Source: Bisbaumannia sp015645095
GTDB taxonomy: Bacteria; Pseudomonadota; Gammaproteobacteria; Pseudomonadales; Halomonadaceae
Reading direction: 5' to 3'
Assembly: GCA_036871055.1 (NCBI GenBank)
Contig: CP141893.1
Coordinates: 3,286,001-3,350,000 of the forward strand
Length of the DNA stretch: 64,000 bases
Part shown: in pieces, positions 34,286-43,546 of the stretch
How positions within the stretch are numbered: the first letter of the stretch is position 1
Layout of the letters: each line of letters begins with the position of its first letter
Program-made: the position numbers and the translations under genes
Notes under the pieces: model-generated
Databases searched by the model: none
What the model was told of the DNA's origin: nothing
What the model saw: the letters and a program-made list of their open reading frames with translations, nothing else

Positions 34286-35164
34286 ATGCCCTACCACGTA
34301 TTCGAGCACCTGAGCCAGCACCGGGCCCACTTGACGCGAGCCGCCCGGCTCGACGGCGGCATCGGCCTGGCCCAGTGGCGCAACGACAACGACCACCTCG
34401 CCCTGGACAGGCCCGGCCACCACACCCTCAGCCTCTATGTGGCCGACGGCTATGAGTCCTACCGCCAGACGTCCGGCGGCTGGCGCAATGGGGGTGCCCC
34501 GGACCGATTCTGCCTGATGCCGGCCCAGCATGAATCCCGCTGGGATATCCGTGGTCCCCTGGAGTTCGCGCACCTCTACTTCACCGACGCGCACCTGAAA
34601 GGGCTGACCGAGAGGGTTTGGGACCAGGAGGCCTCCGGCCTGTTGCTGGACGAGCGGACCTTCGCCGAGGACCCGCGCATCGCCAGCCTGTATCGCCAGT
34701 GGCTGCTCGCCCTCGACTGGCAGGAGCCAGCCGACCGCCTGGCCCTGGACAGCGCCATCACCCTGCTGCTGGTGCATCTGGCCGGCGCCTACGGCCAGCG
34801 CCACCGGCCGCCGCCCCACCCCCGGGGCGGCCTGGCCCCCTACCGCCTGCGCCAGGTGCGCGACTATATCGAGGCCCACCTGGACCGACCGCTGCCGCTC
34901 AAGGAGCTGGCCGCCCGGGTCCAGCTCAGCGAGTACCACTTCGCACGCATGTTCAAGCGCAGTCAGGGCCTCACGCCCCACCAGTACGTCCTGCAGCGGC
35001 GCCTGGCCCGGGCCGAGGCACTGCTGCGCGAAACCACCCGGCCACTGGCCGAGATCGCCCTGGCCTGTGGCTTCAGCTCCTCGAGCCACCTGGCCAGCCG
35101 CTTTCGTCAGGCCAGGGGCCTGGCCCCCTCACAGTTGAGGCAAGCAACGAGCCAGGCGCCCTGA
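34286..35164 (+). CDS. AraC family transcriptional regulator
   Basis: A 292-residue regulator: N-terminal cupin-like sensor (about 1-170) and a C-terminal pair of HTH motifs (about 190-285): VRDYIEAHLDRPLPLKELAA, then EYHFARMFKRSQGLTPHQYV, and ACGFSSSSHLASRFRQ. I use the ATG at 34286 with GGGGAGAAG before it; the frame is open to 34199. Its divergent neighbour, the EamA exporter, is the likely target. Confidence 0.88.
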   Translation: MPYHVFEHLSQHRAHLTRAARLDGGIGLAQWRNDNDHLALDRPGHHTLSLYVADGYESYRQTSGGWRNGGAPDRFCLMPAQHESRWDIRGPLEFAHLYFTDAHLKGLTERVWDQEASGLLLDERTFAEDPRIASLYRQWLLALDWQEPADRLALDSAITLLLVHLAGAYGQRHRPPPHPRGGLAPYRLRQVRDYIEAHLDRPLPLKELAARVQLSEYHFARMFKRSQGLTPHQYVLQRRLARAEALLRETTRPLAEIALACGFSSSSHLASRFRQARGLAPSQLRQATSQAP

Positions 35165-35216
35165 TCACGGACTGTCTCATCTGGTTCAGCTCCTCGGCTA
35201 CGACGCCGTCGTCGAT

Positions 35217-35921
35217 TCATAGCGTCTCCTCCGACCCGCTCAGCGTCAGGGCGAATTCCCGGGCCAGGCCCTCCCGGCCCTCGGCGCTTATCGTCACCAC
35301 CCGGGTGCCCTTCTGACGCGCCACCCAGCCCAGCGCCTCCAGGCGCTCGGCCAGGGCCGCCCCCAGGGCACCGCCCAGGTGATCACAGCGCTCGCTCCAG
35401 TCGAGGCAGGGGTAGGCGAAGCGCCGCCGCCGGCGACGCAGAGCGGCCGGATCGAGCCCGAAGTCGACGCACCAGCGTTCGCCATCGGCGGTCAGTTCCC
35501 AGCGCTCTCCCTCGACCCGCAGCCACCCGCGTATGAACAGTGCCTCGCTGATCCCGGTGCCCAGGCGACCGGCCAGGTGATCGTAGCAGTAGCGTGCCTC
35601 GGCCAGGGCCCCCTGCGGCTGACGACGCGGCGGCACCACCCGTACCGGCCTGGCCACCACCATCAGTGACTCTACGGCCCGTGCCACCGCCGGGGTGGCG
35701 AGTCGGTAATACTTGTGCCGACCCTGTCGGGCGACGCCAAGCAGGGCGTCTTCCTGCAACCGCCGGAGATGAGCCGTAGCCGTTCCTGGCTGCACCCCGG
35801 TGCCATAAGCAAGCTCCTTGGCAGTCAGCGCCCGCCCCTCCATCAGCAATGCCAGCATGCCCAGCCGCGTGGGATCGCCGAGGGTCCGCGCCAGCCGTGC
35901 CAGATCCGGCTCCTCATCCAT
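35217..35921 (-). CDS. ArsR family transcriptional regulator with C-terminal extension
   Basis: A 234-residue protein with an ArsR/SmtB winged helix in residues 5-85 (LARTLGDPTRLGMLALLMEG, then VQPGTATAHLRRLQEDALLG). The metal-binding ELCVCDL motif of classical ArsR is missing, so it is not a typical metal sensor. The C-terminal 120 residues contain several tryptophans and cysteines and may bind another ligand. It is divergent from the antibiotic-biosynthesis-monooxygenase-type gene at 36019, its likely target. Confidence 0.85.
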   Translation of the reverse strand: MDEEPDLARLARTLGDPTRLGMLALLMEGRALTAKELAYGTGVQPGTATAHLRRLQEDALLGVARQGRHKYYRLATPAVARAVESLMVVARPVRVVPPRRQPQGALAEARYCYDHLAGRLGTGISEALFIRGWLRVEGERWELTADGERWCVDFGLDPAALRRRRRRFAYPCLDWSERCDHLGGALGAALAERLEALGWVARQKGTRVVTISAEGREGLAREFALTLSGSEETL

Positions 35922-36018
35922 AGTTCGTCCACCACCTAACCATTAACGTCTGACAAGCCTAGTCCAAGACGACACACTGAGCGGTAGTTCACTGCCTCTA
36001 CCCACCCGAGGAGCCCTC

Positions 36019-36366
36019 ATGATCGCCGTTATCTTCGAGGCCGAGCCCAAGCCCGGCCACCGCGACCACTACCTGGACATCGCCGCCGAGCTGCGCCCGC
36101 TACTGGACGAGATCGACGGCTTCCTCTCCATCGAACGCTTCGAGAGTTTGACCCAGCCGGGCAAGGTCCTGTCGCTCTCCTTCTGGCGCGACGAGCGAGC
36201 CATCGAGGCCTGGCGCCAACTGGAGCGCCACCGCGCCGCTCAGGCCCAGGGCCGCCAGGTGGTCTTCGCCGACTACCGGCTGCGGGTGGCCACGGTGCTG
36301 CGCGACTACGGCATGCATGAACGCGAGCAGGCCCCCGCCGACAGCCGCAAGCAGCACGGCGGGTGA
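36019..36366 (+). CDS. Antibiotic biosynthesis monooxygenase (ABM) domain protein
   Basis: A 115-residue ferredoxin-like fold protein. Pattern IAVIFEAEPKPGHRDHYLDI then IDGFLSIERFESLTQPGKVLS and SFWRDERAIEAWRQLERHRA (about 56-75) matches the ABM family, which includes quinol monooxygenases and heme-degrading enzymes. GAGGAG before the ATG. The exact reaction is unknown. A remnant of a LysE gene begins right behind it on the opposite strand. Confidence 0.82.
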   Translation: MIAVIFEAEPKPGHRDHYLDIAAELRPLLDEIDGFLSIERFESLTQPGKVLSLSFWRDERAIEAWRQLERHRAAQAQGRQVVFADYRLRVATVLRDYGMHEREQAPADSRKQHGG

Positions 36367-36535
36367 TTCAAGGGGTGATTGACGCGCCGCGAACGCCCCC
36401 ATCAGCAAGAAGCCGACCGTGGTCAGGACGGCGAACCAGCCACCGTAGATGAGCATCTGCGCCGCCACGGGCCCCGCTGCGGGATCGACGAACTGCGGAA
36501 TAAAGGCCAGCACGAAGAGCCCCGACTTGCCTCCC
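36310..36535 (-). pseudogene. LysE family exporter, C-terminal remnant
   Basis: The minus strand encodes KSGLFVLAFIPQFVDPAAGP followed by LIYGGWFAVLTTVGFLLMGA, clear parts of LysE/RhtB exporters (the sequence after the NPK motif). The N-terminal half is absent: the next gene upstream, a LysR regulator, begins its 3' end 20 bp away, and there is no start codon. The end also runs on without a stop over the ABM gene. So this is a broken piece of a former exporter. Confidence 0.7.
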
Positions 36536-36554
36536 GAACGGCCCTGCCCCCTCC

Positions 36555-37472
36555 TCAGCCTTCCGCTACGGCCTGGCGGCAAGCCGACGCGGAGGCCGCG
36601 AAGGCCGTCTGCAGCCACGCCGCCACCCGATCGAGGGTGGCGTCGCCCCGGGTCGCCGGGCTCCGGAGCAAATGGTAGCGCAACCCCGGCAAGCTCGGGC
36701 CGAAGGGGACCGCCAGCACACCGCGCTCGAGCTCGTCCTGGACCAGGGTCAGCCCCAGCAGGGCCACGCCCTGGCCGGCGATGGTGGCCTGGATGGCATG
36801 GCTCTCGTCGGAGAAGGCGAGCCGGGGCCCCAGCGCGGACGGCACGCATCCCGCTGCCCGGCACCAGGACGCCCAGGTGGGCAGGCCGAGGCTCGGGCAG
36901 TACCAGTCGAAATCGATATGGCGCACGCCCTGGAGATCCTCGATGCCGCCCAGCGCCAGGCTCGGGTTGGCGACCGGGGCGATGCGGTCGGTCGCCAGCT
37001 TCACGGCCTCGTATTCCGGGTAAGGGCCCATGCCGTAGCGAATCGCCAGGCAGGCGCCCCGCGACAGGTCGAGGACCGCCTCGCTGGCATGGATACGCAG
37101 GTCGATATCGGGATGCGCCGCATGGAAGTCGGCCAGCCGCGGCAGCAACCACCGGCTGGCGAAGGCCGGGGTGCAGGAGAGGGTGACGCTGGCCGTCTCC
37201 GTGCGCCCGCGCAACCGCTCCAGGGCCTCGGCGAAGGCATCGAAGCCCTGGCGCAACACCGGGTAGAGGGTCGTCGCCGCCTCGGTGGGCGCCACCCGGC
37301 GGGTCCGACGCTCGAACAGCGCCACCCCCAGCCAGCCCTCCAGCTCACGGACCTGGTGGCTGATCGCCGCCGGCGTCACCGCCAGCTCCTCGGCGGCGGC
37401 CTTGAAGCTGCGATGACGTGCCGCGGCCTCGAAGGCACGCAGCTGCGAGAGCGGTAGCCGGCGTCGCTGCAT
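36555..37472 (-). CDS. LysR family transcriptional regulator (GcvA-like)
   Basis: A 305-residue LysR protein. HTH at about 8-65 (LPLSQLRAFEAAARHRSFKA, AAEELAVTPAAISHQVRELE), substrate-binding domain 90-295. The RAFEAAARHRSFKAAAEELA form places it in the GcvA/AmpR-like group. It is divergent from the azoreductase gene (131 bp between) and is the likely regulator. Its 3' end borders the LysE remnant, which may have been its former neighbour and target. Confidence 0.87.
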   Translation of the reverse strand: MQRRRLPLSQLRAFEAAARHRSFKAAAEELAVTPAAISHQVRELEGWLGVALFERRTRRVAPTEAATTLYPVLRQGFDAFAEALERLRGRTETASVTLSCTPAFASRWLLPRLADFHAAHPDIDLRIHASEAVLDLSRGACLAIRYGMGPYPEYEAVKLATDRIAPVANPSLALGGIEDLQGVRHIDFDWYCPSLGLPTWASWCRAAGCVPSALGPRLAFSDESHAIQATIAGQGVALLGLTLVQDELERGVLAVPFGPSLPGLRYHLLRSPATRGDATLDRVAAWLQTAFAASASACRQAVAEG

Positions 37473-37602
37473 CGGATCCCCATGGACAAGTTCAACTCAT
37501 GTATCGACCAAGAATAGATCGTTTGTCAGCCACTAACCAAGGGACGATGCTGCCAACCGACCCTCAATACATGAATTGATCTTGACCATAAAGGAGAGCC
37601 CC

Positions 37603-38292
37603 ATGGCCACCATCCTGCACCTCGACGCCAGTGCCCGCCCCGGCCGCTCCGGCGCCCAGCCCCACGGCTCCCACTCGCGGCGCCTGAGCGCCCACTTTAT
37701 TGCCCAGTGGCGGCGGGCCCGCCCCGACGACCGCATCGTCTACCGAGACGTCGGCCAGCACCCGCCGCGCCCCGTCACCGGCGACTGGATCCATGCCGCC
37801 TTCACCCAGCCGGAGGCGCGCGAGCCCTGGATGCACGAGGCCCTCGCCGAGAGCGATGCGCTGATCGACGAGCTGCTCGAGGCGGAGCTGATCGTGGCCG
37901 GCGTGCCGATGTACAACTTCGGCGTCCCGGCCGGCTTCAAGGCTTATATCGACAATATCGTGCGGGTCGGGCGCACCTTCGGCTTCGATCGCGCCCGCCC
38001 CGGGCTGCCCTACTGGCCGCTGCTGACCGAGATGAACAAGCGCCTGGTGGTACTCGGCGCTCGCGGCGACTACGGCTACGAGCCGGGCGAGCGCATGGCC
38101 CACACCAACCACGTCGAACCGCACCTGCGCACCGTGTTCGGCTACCTGGGCATCGAGGAGCTGCATGGCATCGCCGCGGAGTACGACGAGTTCGCCGACG
38201 CACGCTTGCAGGCATCCCTGGCCCAGGCCGAGCGACGCATCGAGGCGCTGGTGGATCGCCTGGCGGCGGAGCTGGCCCACCCGGCCCAGTAG
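37603..38292 (+). CDS. FMN-dependent NADH-azoreductase family protein (AzoR-like)
   Basis: A 229-residue flavodoxin-like protein. FMN-binding parts: LHLDASARPGRSGAQ at the start, GVPMYNFGVPAGFKAYIDNI (about 107-126) and the LGARGDYGYEPGE segment. Azoreductases reduce azo dyes and quinones with NAD(P)H. AAAGGAGAG before the ATG at 37603 fixes the start. It converges on the MFS exporter with a 25-bp gap. Confidence 0.87.
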   Translation: MATILHLDASARPGRSGAQPHGSHSRRLSAHFIAQWRRARPDDRIVYRDVGQHPPRPVTGDWIHAAFTQPEAREPWMHEALAESDALIDELLEAELIVAGVPMYNFGVPAGFKAYIDNIVRVGRTFGFDRARPGLPYWPLLTEMNKRLVVLGARGDYGYEPGERMAHTNHVEPHLRTVFGYLGIEELHGIAAEYDEFADARLQASLAQAERRIEALVDRLAAELAHPAQ

Positions 38293-38317
38293 CGGGGCCG
38301 CATCGCCACCGTGACGA

Positions 38318-39895
38318 TCAGGGCGAGCAGGGTTCGCTCGCCACGGCGCCAGATTCCTCCTCGCCGATCGCCCCCACGTGTCGCAGCGCCAGGGTGGCCA
38401 GTAGCGCCAGGCCGAGGGCGCCGATCCCGCCCACCAGGGCCGTGACGCTCAACCCCGCGACGAACGCTACCTGCGCCTCCACCAGCAGGTCCGCAGGCAG
38501 CCGCTCGGCGACGGACAAGGCCGCCCATAGGCTGTCGCCGAGCGCCTCGGCCACCTCGACCGTCATCTGCTCCGGGATCCGATCGGCGATCTGCAGGCGG
38601 TAGACCAGGGTCGCCAGGCTGCCCAGCAGGGCCACGCCCAGCGCCAGGCCCAGCTCCTGGACCATCTCGGACATCGCCGAGGCGGAGCCGGCCTTGTCCG
38701 CCGGTGCGGCCCCCACCACCAGGTCCGTCCCCAGGGCGGCGATGGTGCCCAGGCCGAGATAGGCCAGCGAGAATCCGGCGATCGCCATGCCCACCCCGCT
38801 GGCATTCACTTCCACGGCAGCCAGCAGCCAGTAGCCCAGCGTCGAGAGCGCCAGGGCGGCCCCCACCACATAGCCCGGCCGTATGCGGCGAGCGAGCAGC
38901 GGCGCCATGATGCCCGCCAGCACCATCATCAGCGCCGGCGGCCCCATCCACAGCCCCGCCACCAACGGCGTGAGCCCCGCCACCAGCTGCAGATACTGGG
39001 TCACCAGCAGCATCACGCCGGATACGCCGACCAGCCCCACCAGCAGCACCACCAGCGCGGCGCTGAAGGTGCGGCTACCGAACAGCCGCATATCGAGCAG
39101 CGGGCTGGCCAGGCGCCGCTGGCGACGCACGAAGAGCAGCGCACCGAGGAGGCCCACGGCCATGGCCAGCAGCGCCTCCGGGGCGAACCCCGCCTTGGCG
39201 AGCTCCTTCACCCCATAGATCGCCGGCAGGATGGCCACCAGCGACAGCAGCACGCTAGGCAGATCCAGGCGACCGGCCCGGGGAGCACGGTACTCCGGCA
39301 GCAGCAGCGGCGCGGCCAGGAGCAGCACGGCCACCACCGGCACCGCCACCAGGAAGGCCGCGCCCCACCAGAAATGCGCCAGCAGCACACCACCCACCAC
39401 CGGGCCCAGCGCCATGCCCAGGGCGAACATGGTGGCCCAGACGCCGATGGCCAGGGCGCGCTGACGCACGTCGCCGAACAGGTTGCTGATCAGCGCCAGG
39501 GTCGAGGGCATCAGGGTCGCGCCGGCCACGCCGAGCACCGCGCGGGCGGCGATCAACATGGCGGCGCTGGTGGCATAGGCGGCGATTACCGAGGTGATGC
39601 CGAAGGCCACGGCGCCGATCATCAGCAGCCGGCGTCGGCCGATGCGATCGCCCAGGGTGCCCATGGTGATCAGGAAGCCGGCGATCATGAAACCGTAGGC
39701 ATCCATGATCCACAGCGCCTGGGTGCTGCTCGGTTGCAGATCCGCCGCCAGGGCCGGCAGCGCCAGATAGAGAATGGTGACGTCGAGGCCGAGCAGCACG
39801 GTGGGCAGTGCCAACACCGCCAGGCCGGCCCACGCCTTGATGCCCGCCCGCCGCCGGGCGACGCACGTATCTAATCCTTCGTTGAGGGAAACCAT
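38318..39895 (-). CDS. MFS drug exporter, DHA2 family (14 helices)
   Basis: A 525-residue membrane protein with 14 hydrophobic segments. The DHA2 signatures are visible: LDVTILYLALPALAADLQ (helix 1), LWIMDAYGFMIAGFLITMGT, and the conserved loop GDRIGRRRLLMIGA; motif C is AARAVLGVAGATLMPSTLAL. These proteins export hydrophobic drugs and disinfectants using protons. AAAGGAGG lies before the start. Divergent from the XRE regulator at 40004, the likely repressor. Confidence 0.9.
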   Translation of the reverse strand: MVSLNEGLDTCVARRRAGIKAWAGLAVLALPTVLLGLDVTILYLALPALAADLQPSSTQALWIMDAYGFMIAGFLITMGTLGDRIGRRRLLMIGAVAFGITSVIAAYATSAAMLIAARAVLGVAGATLMPSTLALISNLFGDVRQRALAIGVWATMFALGMALGPVVGGVLLAHFWWGAAFLVAVPVVAVLLLAAPLLLPEYRAPRAGRLDLPSVLLSLVAILPAIYGVKELAKAGFAPEALLAMAVGLLGALLFVRRQRRLASPLLDMRLFGSRTFSAALVVLLVGLVGVSGVMLLVTQYLQLVAGLTPLVAGLWMGPPALMMVLAGIMAPLLARRIRPGYVVGAALALSTLGYWLLAAVEVNASGVGMAIAGFSLAYLGLGTIAALGTDLVVGAAPADKAGSASAMSEMVQELGLALGVALLGSLATLVYRLQIADRIPEQMTVEVAEALGDSLWAALSVAERLPADLLVEAQVAFVAGLSVTALVGGIGALGLALLATLALRHVGAIGEEESGAVASEPCSP

Positions 39896-40003
39896 GCCAT
39901 GCCTCCTTTCCTTAGGGTTGGCATGGTAGTCTTGGCCTACATTAATAGGGTTACAATATAGCCAGTTATCCTATTACTACTGGTAACTACCTGGAGCATT
40001 GCC

Positions 40004-40798
40004 ATGGCCGGGCGCAGCCTCGACAGGACCAGAGGCGAACTCACTGACTTCCTGGTCCATCATCGCCACAAGCTGACGCCGGCCGACGTCGGCCTGCCCT
40101 CCACCGGCCGCCGACGCACGCCCGGGCTGCGCCGCGAGGAGGTGGCCACCCTCGCCGGCGTGGGGCTGACCTGGTACACCTGGTTCGAACAGGGGCGCGA
40201 CATCAACGTCTCGGAGAGTTTTCTGCTGCGCGTATCCAAGGCCCTGAAGCTGGACGACGCCGAGTGCTGCCACCTCTTTCTGCTCGCCCACCGCCGTCCG
40301 CCACCGGTGGAGGCCTATCAGTGGCAAGCGATCCCGCCCCTGGTACAGGCGCTGATGGACGACATGCCAAGGCCCGCCTATGTGATCAACCTGCGCTGGG
40401 ACGTGATCGCCTGGAACGCCACGGCCGACGACCTGTTCGGCTTCAGCAGCAGGGAAGCCGGTGAGCGCAATATGATACGCCTGGCATTCGCCGACCCGGC
40501 ACTGCGCCAGCGCCTCCCCGACTGGCAACAGGACGCCCCTCGCCTACTCGCCCAGTTTCGCTGTGACCTGGCGGCCGCCCCCAGGGACCCCGCCATGCAG
40601 GAACTGATCGAGTCGCTCGCCAAGCTGTCACCGGATTTTCGCCGCTGGTGGGAGCAACCCAATCATGAGACCTACCGCTACGGCATCGGCCACCTGCTCG
40701 ATGCCGAGGGCATGCCGCGCGACTTCGATCACGAGACGCTGATCGTCGACGAGCACCGCCACCTGCGGATGGTCGTCTATTTCGCGACCTCGGCCTGA
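40004..40798 (+). CDS. XRE family regulator with MmyB-like ligand-binding domain
   Basis: A 264-residue protein. Residues 10-90 are a lambda-repressor-like HTH (TPGLRREEVATLAGVGLTWY); residues 100-260 form the MmyB-like PAS-related domain (PRPAYVINLRWDVIAWNATA, and AFADPALRQRLPDW). These regulators bind fatty acids or similar ligands and often control nearby MFS exporters and dehydrogenases. The divergent MFS gene (108 bp away) is the likely target. Its end borders a short LysR remnant. Confidence 0.9.
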   Translation: MAGRSLDRTRGELTDFLVHHRHKLTPADVGLPSTGRRRTPGLRREEVATLAGVGLTWYTWFEQGRDINVSESFLLRVSKALKLDDAECCHLFLLAHRRPPPVEAYQWQAIPPLVQALMDDMPRPAYVINLRWDVIAWNATADDLFGFSSREAGERNMIRLAFADPALRQRLPDWQQDAPRLLAQFRCDLAAAPRDPAMQELIESLAKLSPDFRRWWEQPNHETYRYGIGHLLDAEGMPRDFDHETLIVDEHRHLRMVVYFATSA

Positions 40799-40814
40799 GA
40801 CCCGCCGGACGAGA

Positions 40815-40910
40815 GACTCGAAGACCGCAGCGTGGAACCCTTCAGCCAGCCCAGGTGAAATGCCGGGTCGATGCCTCCTTCCAGCATGTCGCTGATCCGA
40901 ATGCCGCTGC
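40815..40910 (-). pseudogene. Short LysR gene fragment
   Basis: About 80-90 bp that closely match the internal part of the LysR gene at 43613-44533 (positions 44045-44140). On the minus strand it reads SDMLEGGIDPAFHLGWLKGSTLRS, against SDMLEEGIDLAFRLGWLKDS in the intact gene. No start, no stop and no further homology. It is a leftover of a second LysR cassette or of a local rearrangement. Confidence 0.7.
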
Positions 40911-41044
40911 CCGGACGCGCCCCTGCCGCGCCTCTTGCCCCATGGCGCAAGATGGCTATAATGCGCCGCCCGCGCCAATGGCCATCGGGCCATTGCCAAG
41001 CGGGGCGACGGATCGCTCCTCTCCATGTCAGGGACAAACAACGC

Positions 41045-41593
41045 ATGACGGTACGACTGCATCTCTTCGGTGCCTCGGGCTCCGGAACGACGACCCTGGG
41101 CGCGGCGCTGGCCAGGCATCTGGATATCCCCTTTCTGGATACCGACGCCTACTATTGGCAGCCCACCGACCCTCCGTTCACCACCAAACGCGCGCCTGCC
41201 GAGCGAATCGCCCTGATCGAGCGCGAGATCGCGGCCCACGATTCCTGGGTTCTGGCCGGCTCCTTATGCAGCTGGGGCGATCCCTTGCTCCCCCATTTCA
41301 CCCTGGCGATCTTTCTCTCGCTTCCCCATGAGCTGCGCATGCGGCGACTGCTCGACCGCGAGCGGTCACGCTACGGGGATCACATCGAGCCGGGCGGTGA
41401 TAGGCATGATGCCCATCGGGAGTTCATGGAGTGGGCCAGGCGCTACGACACCGGCAAGGCACCACTGCGCAGCCGCGACCTTCACGAGCGCTGGCTACGT
41501 CGACTCGCGTGCCCCGTCATGCGGCTCGACTCGCAGCAACCGGTAGAGACCCTCTGTGAGGTGGTGCTGGCCCGCCTGTCCCAACCAGGGTGA
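41045..41593 (+). CDS. P-loop kinase-like ATPase (adenylate/shikimate kinase type)
   Basis: A 182-residue nucleotide-binding protein. Walker A is GASGSGTTTL at residues 9-18 (MTVRLHLFGASGSGTT). A LDTDAYYWQPTDPPF segment (about 32-46) is like the substrate-binding region of small-molecule kinases of the AAA_17/AAA_18 class, and LAIFLSLPHELRMRRLLDRE is the lid-like part. The substrate is unknown. The frame is open upstream to 40871 over the LysR remnant; the ATG at 41045 begins the domain. Confidence 0.75.
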   Translation: MTVRLHLFGASGSGTTTLGAALARHLDIPFLDTDAYYWQPTDPPFTTKRAPAERIALIEREIAAHDSWVLAGSLCSWGDPLLPHFTLAIFLSLPHELRMRRLLDRERSRYGDHIEPGGDRHDAHREFMEWARRYDTGKAPLRSRDLHERWLRRLACPVMRLDSQQPVETLCEVVLARLSQPG

Positions 41594-41710
41594 TAGCCGT
41601 GACGATCAGGCCGAGCAAGGCGCCCGCCACGGCATCGCCGCCAGGCGCCTTCTCGCCGTTCGTCCTCGCACGTCAGAGGCTGGGTCCCTCGTGGTTGTGG
41701 AGGGCTCCAC

Positions 41711-41995
41711 CTAATCACGGCCGAATTGTTCGGCCAGGTAATCCAGCACCTGCCCGCGTACCTCCGGGGCCATCTGCCACATGCCATGCTGCTCGACCAT
41801 CCAGTCGAGCACCTCGTCCCAGGTCTCCCGCGACAGGCGCTGCTGGCGGATGATCGCCGAGGAGTGGCAGGCCAGGCAGTTCTGGTAGGTTTCCAGCCGG
41901 CCGTCACCCTCGGGCAGGCCACCGAAGTCGTCGCTGGCCTGCAGCGGCAGGCCGCAGGCCAGCCCGAGCCATACCACGCACAACCCGCGTGCCAT
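41711..41995 (-). CDS. Small cytochrome c, sulfite dehydrogenase subunit
   Basis: A 94-residue exported cytochrome. The signal peptide (LCVVWLGLACGLPLQAS) is followed by one heme site Cys40-Leu-Ala-Cys43-His44; the distal ligand is probably a methionine in MWQMAPEVRG. It lies 13 bp after a Moco-containing sulfite oxidase, as in SorAB-type sulfite dehydrogenases, and would accept its electrons. GGAGG before the ATG at 41995; an in-frame GTG 6 bp upstream is the alternative start. Confidence 0.85.
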   Translation of the reverse strand: MARGLCVVWLGLACGLPLQASDDFGGLPEGDGRLETYQNCLACHSSAIIRQQRLSRETWDEVLDWMVEQHGMWQMAPEVRGQVLDYLAEQFGRD

Positions 41996-42008
41996 GTTCA
42001 CCTCCGAC

Positions 42009-43322
42009 TCAGACGGCGCGGACCGCGATGCGGTGCTGCGAGTTGTTGAGGTAGCCGCGCGGGTTCCACCCGGGGACCACCGCCGGCTGCATCACGCCCT
42101 GGTCGTCGGTGGCCCGCGCCCAGACCTCGAAGTAGCCCGGCGAGGGTAGCTCGATCTCGGCCCGCCAGTGCTGCCAGGCATAGGGGTTGACCGGCTCGTC
42201 CAGTGCCGCCTCTTGCCAGGTCGCACCGAAATCGATGGAAACATGCATGGCGGCCACCCGGTGATCGCCCGCCCAGGCGTGTCCCCGCACCCTCAGGGGC
42301 TCGTCCCGGGACACCGCCACGGGGCTCTGCGGATAGGTGATCACCGACTTCACCGGCATCGATGCCATGACCACCATGTCCTCGTCGGGCACCTCGGCAC
42401 CAGGCTCCACCGGGTAGCGGGGCACGCGATAGGAGAGGCCGGTCATGCCCTGACCGTCATGCTCCTGATCGCGCAGCCAGATCCGTGTCACCCACTTCTG
42501 GGAGCAGGAGCCGGCCCAGCCGGGAATCAAGAGTCGCAGCGGCCCGCCATGGGCCAGCGGCAACGGCTCCCCGTTCATCCCCCAGACCAGCATGTTCTGT
42601 TCTTCCAGCGCCTTGTCGATCGGTACCCCACGGCTGAGCGCATCGCGCCCCGGGTCGCCGGAGAGGTGTGGATCGGCACCGTAATGCGCGGTGTAGACGG
42701 CCGAGGCCCCGACACCGGCGGCTTCCAGCACGTCCTTGAGCCGGCACCCGGTCCATTCGCCGTTGCCGACGGCCCCGATGACCCACTGGTTGCCCCGTGG
42801 CGAGGGGTTGAAACCGGCCCGACCATTGCCGCCACACTCCAGTTGCGCCTGACGGGTGATCGTCTCGAAGCGGGTCTTGAGCTCGCCCAGGCTAAACTCC
42901 AGGGGGCTTTCGACCTCACCGTCGATCGTCAGCCTCCAGCCGTCGGGATCCTCGCTCGCCTCGGGCAGGCCCCCGTTGTTACGCACGAAGAAGTGGCGTA
43001 TGGGGGTGACCTCATCATCGAGCAGATGCACCGGCGTCTCGAGATTGATCGGCCGGTCGTTGCGGATGATGATGCCCTCCTTGCCGAGGATCTCGAAATC
43101 GCCCACCTCCTCGGCCAGGGCCGCCGGAATCAGCCCACCGGGCATGTGCCGGGCGAAGGGGATGGAGGCGGCACCCACCGCCGCGGTCATGGCGGCCAAT
43201 CCCGCGCCCTTGAGGAAACCGCGCCGGTTGGTGTCGGTAATACGCCCGAACACCAGCCAGTCGGCGCGCTCGGGGTCCTGATCATAGAGCTCACGCAGGC
43301 CCCGCTCATTCTTGTCTGACAT
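42009..43322 (-). CDS. Molybdopterin-dependent sulfite oxidase/dehydrogenase, catalytic subunit
   Basis: A 437-residue enzyme exported by Tat: the twin-arginine TNRRGFLKGAG (about 31-41) is followed by a hydrophobic stretch ending AALAEE. The Oxidored_molyb domain (about 95-300) has the Moco-binding Cys163 in AQLECGGNGRAGF; the C-terminal dimerisation domain (about 310-435) contains VSIDFGATWQEA. It oxidises sulfite to sulfate in the periplasm and passes electrons to the small cytochrome c encoded next. GGAGG before the ATG at 43322. Confidence 0.92.
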   Translation of the reverse strand: MSDKNERGLRELYDQDPERADWLVFGRITDTNRRGFLKGAGLAAMTAAVGAASIPFARHMPGGLIPAALAEEVGDFEILGKEGIIIRNDRPINLETPVHLLDDEVTPIRHFFVRNNGGLPEASEDPDGWRLTIDGEVESPLEFSLGELKTRFETITRQAQLECGGNGRAGFNPSPRGNQWVIGAVGNGEWTGCRLKDVLEAAGVGASAVYTAHYGADPHLSGDPGRDALSRGVPIDKALEEQNMLVWGMNGEPLPLAHGGPLRLLIPGWAGSCSQKWVTRIWLRDQEHDGQGMTGLSYRVPRYPVEPGAEVPDEDMVVMASMPVKSVITYPQSPVAVSRDEPLRVRGHAWAGDHRVAAMHVSIDFGATWQEAALDEPVNPYAWQHWRAEIELPSPGYFEVWARATDDQGVMQPAVVPGWNPRGYLNNSQHRIAVRAV

Positions 43323-43546
43323 CTCAGCCTCCCGACCCGGTCGTTGCCATATCGGTGGATAAGACATCCCTGTGTGCTCGTCGGCTTGGCTAATCCTGCC
43401 TTGCCATGTCGCCATCTCAGATTAGCCCAGCCGCCGCATTTCCACCGGATACGCCAGGGCCGGCCATCGGCCCGCTCGCCCCCAGGACGTCCCCACCACC
43501 CCGAGGCGGCTGCTCCCGTGTTGCACGATGCCTGCCTGACCTCACG

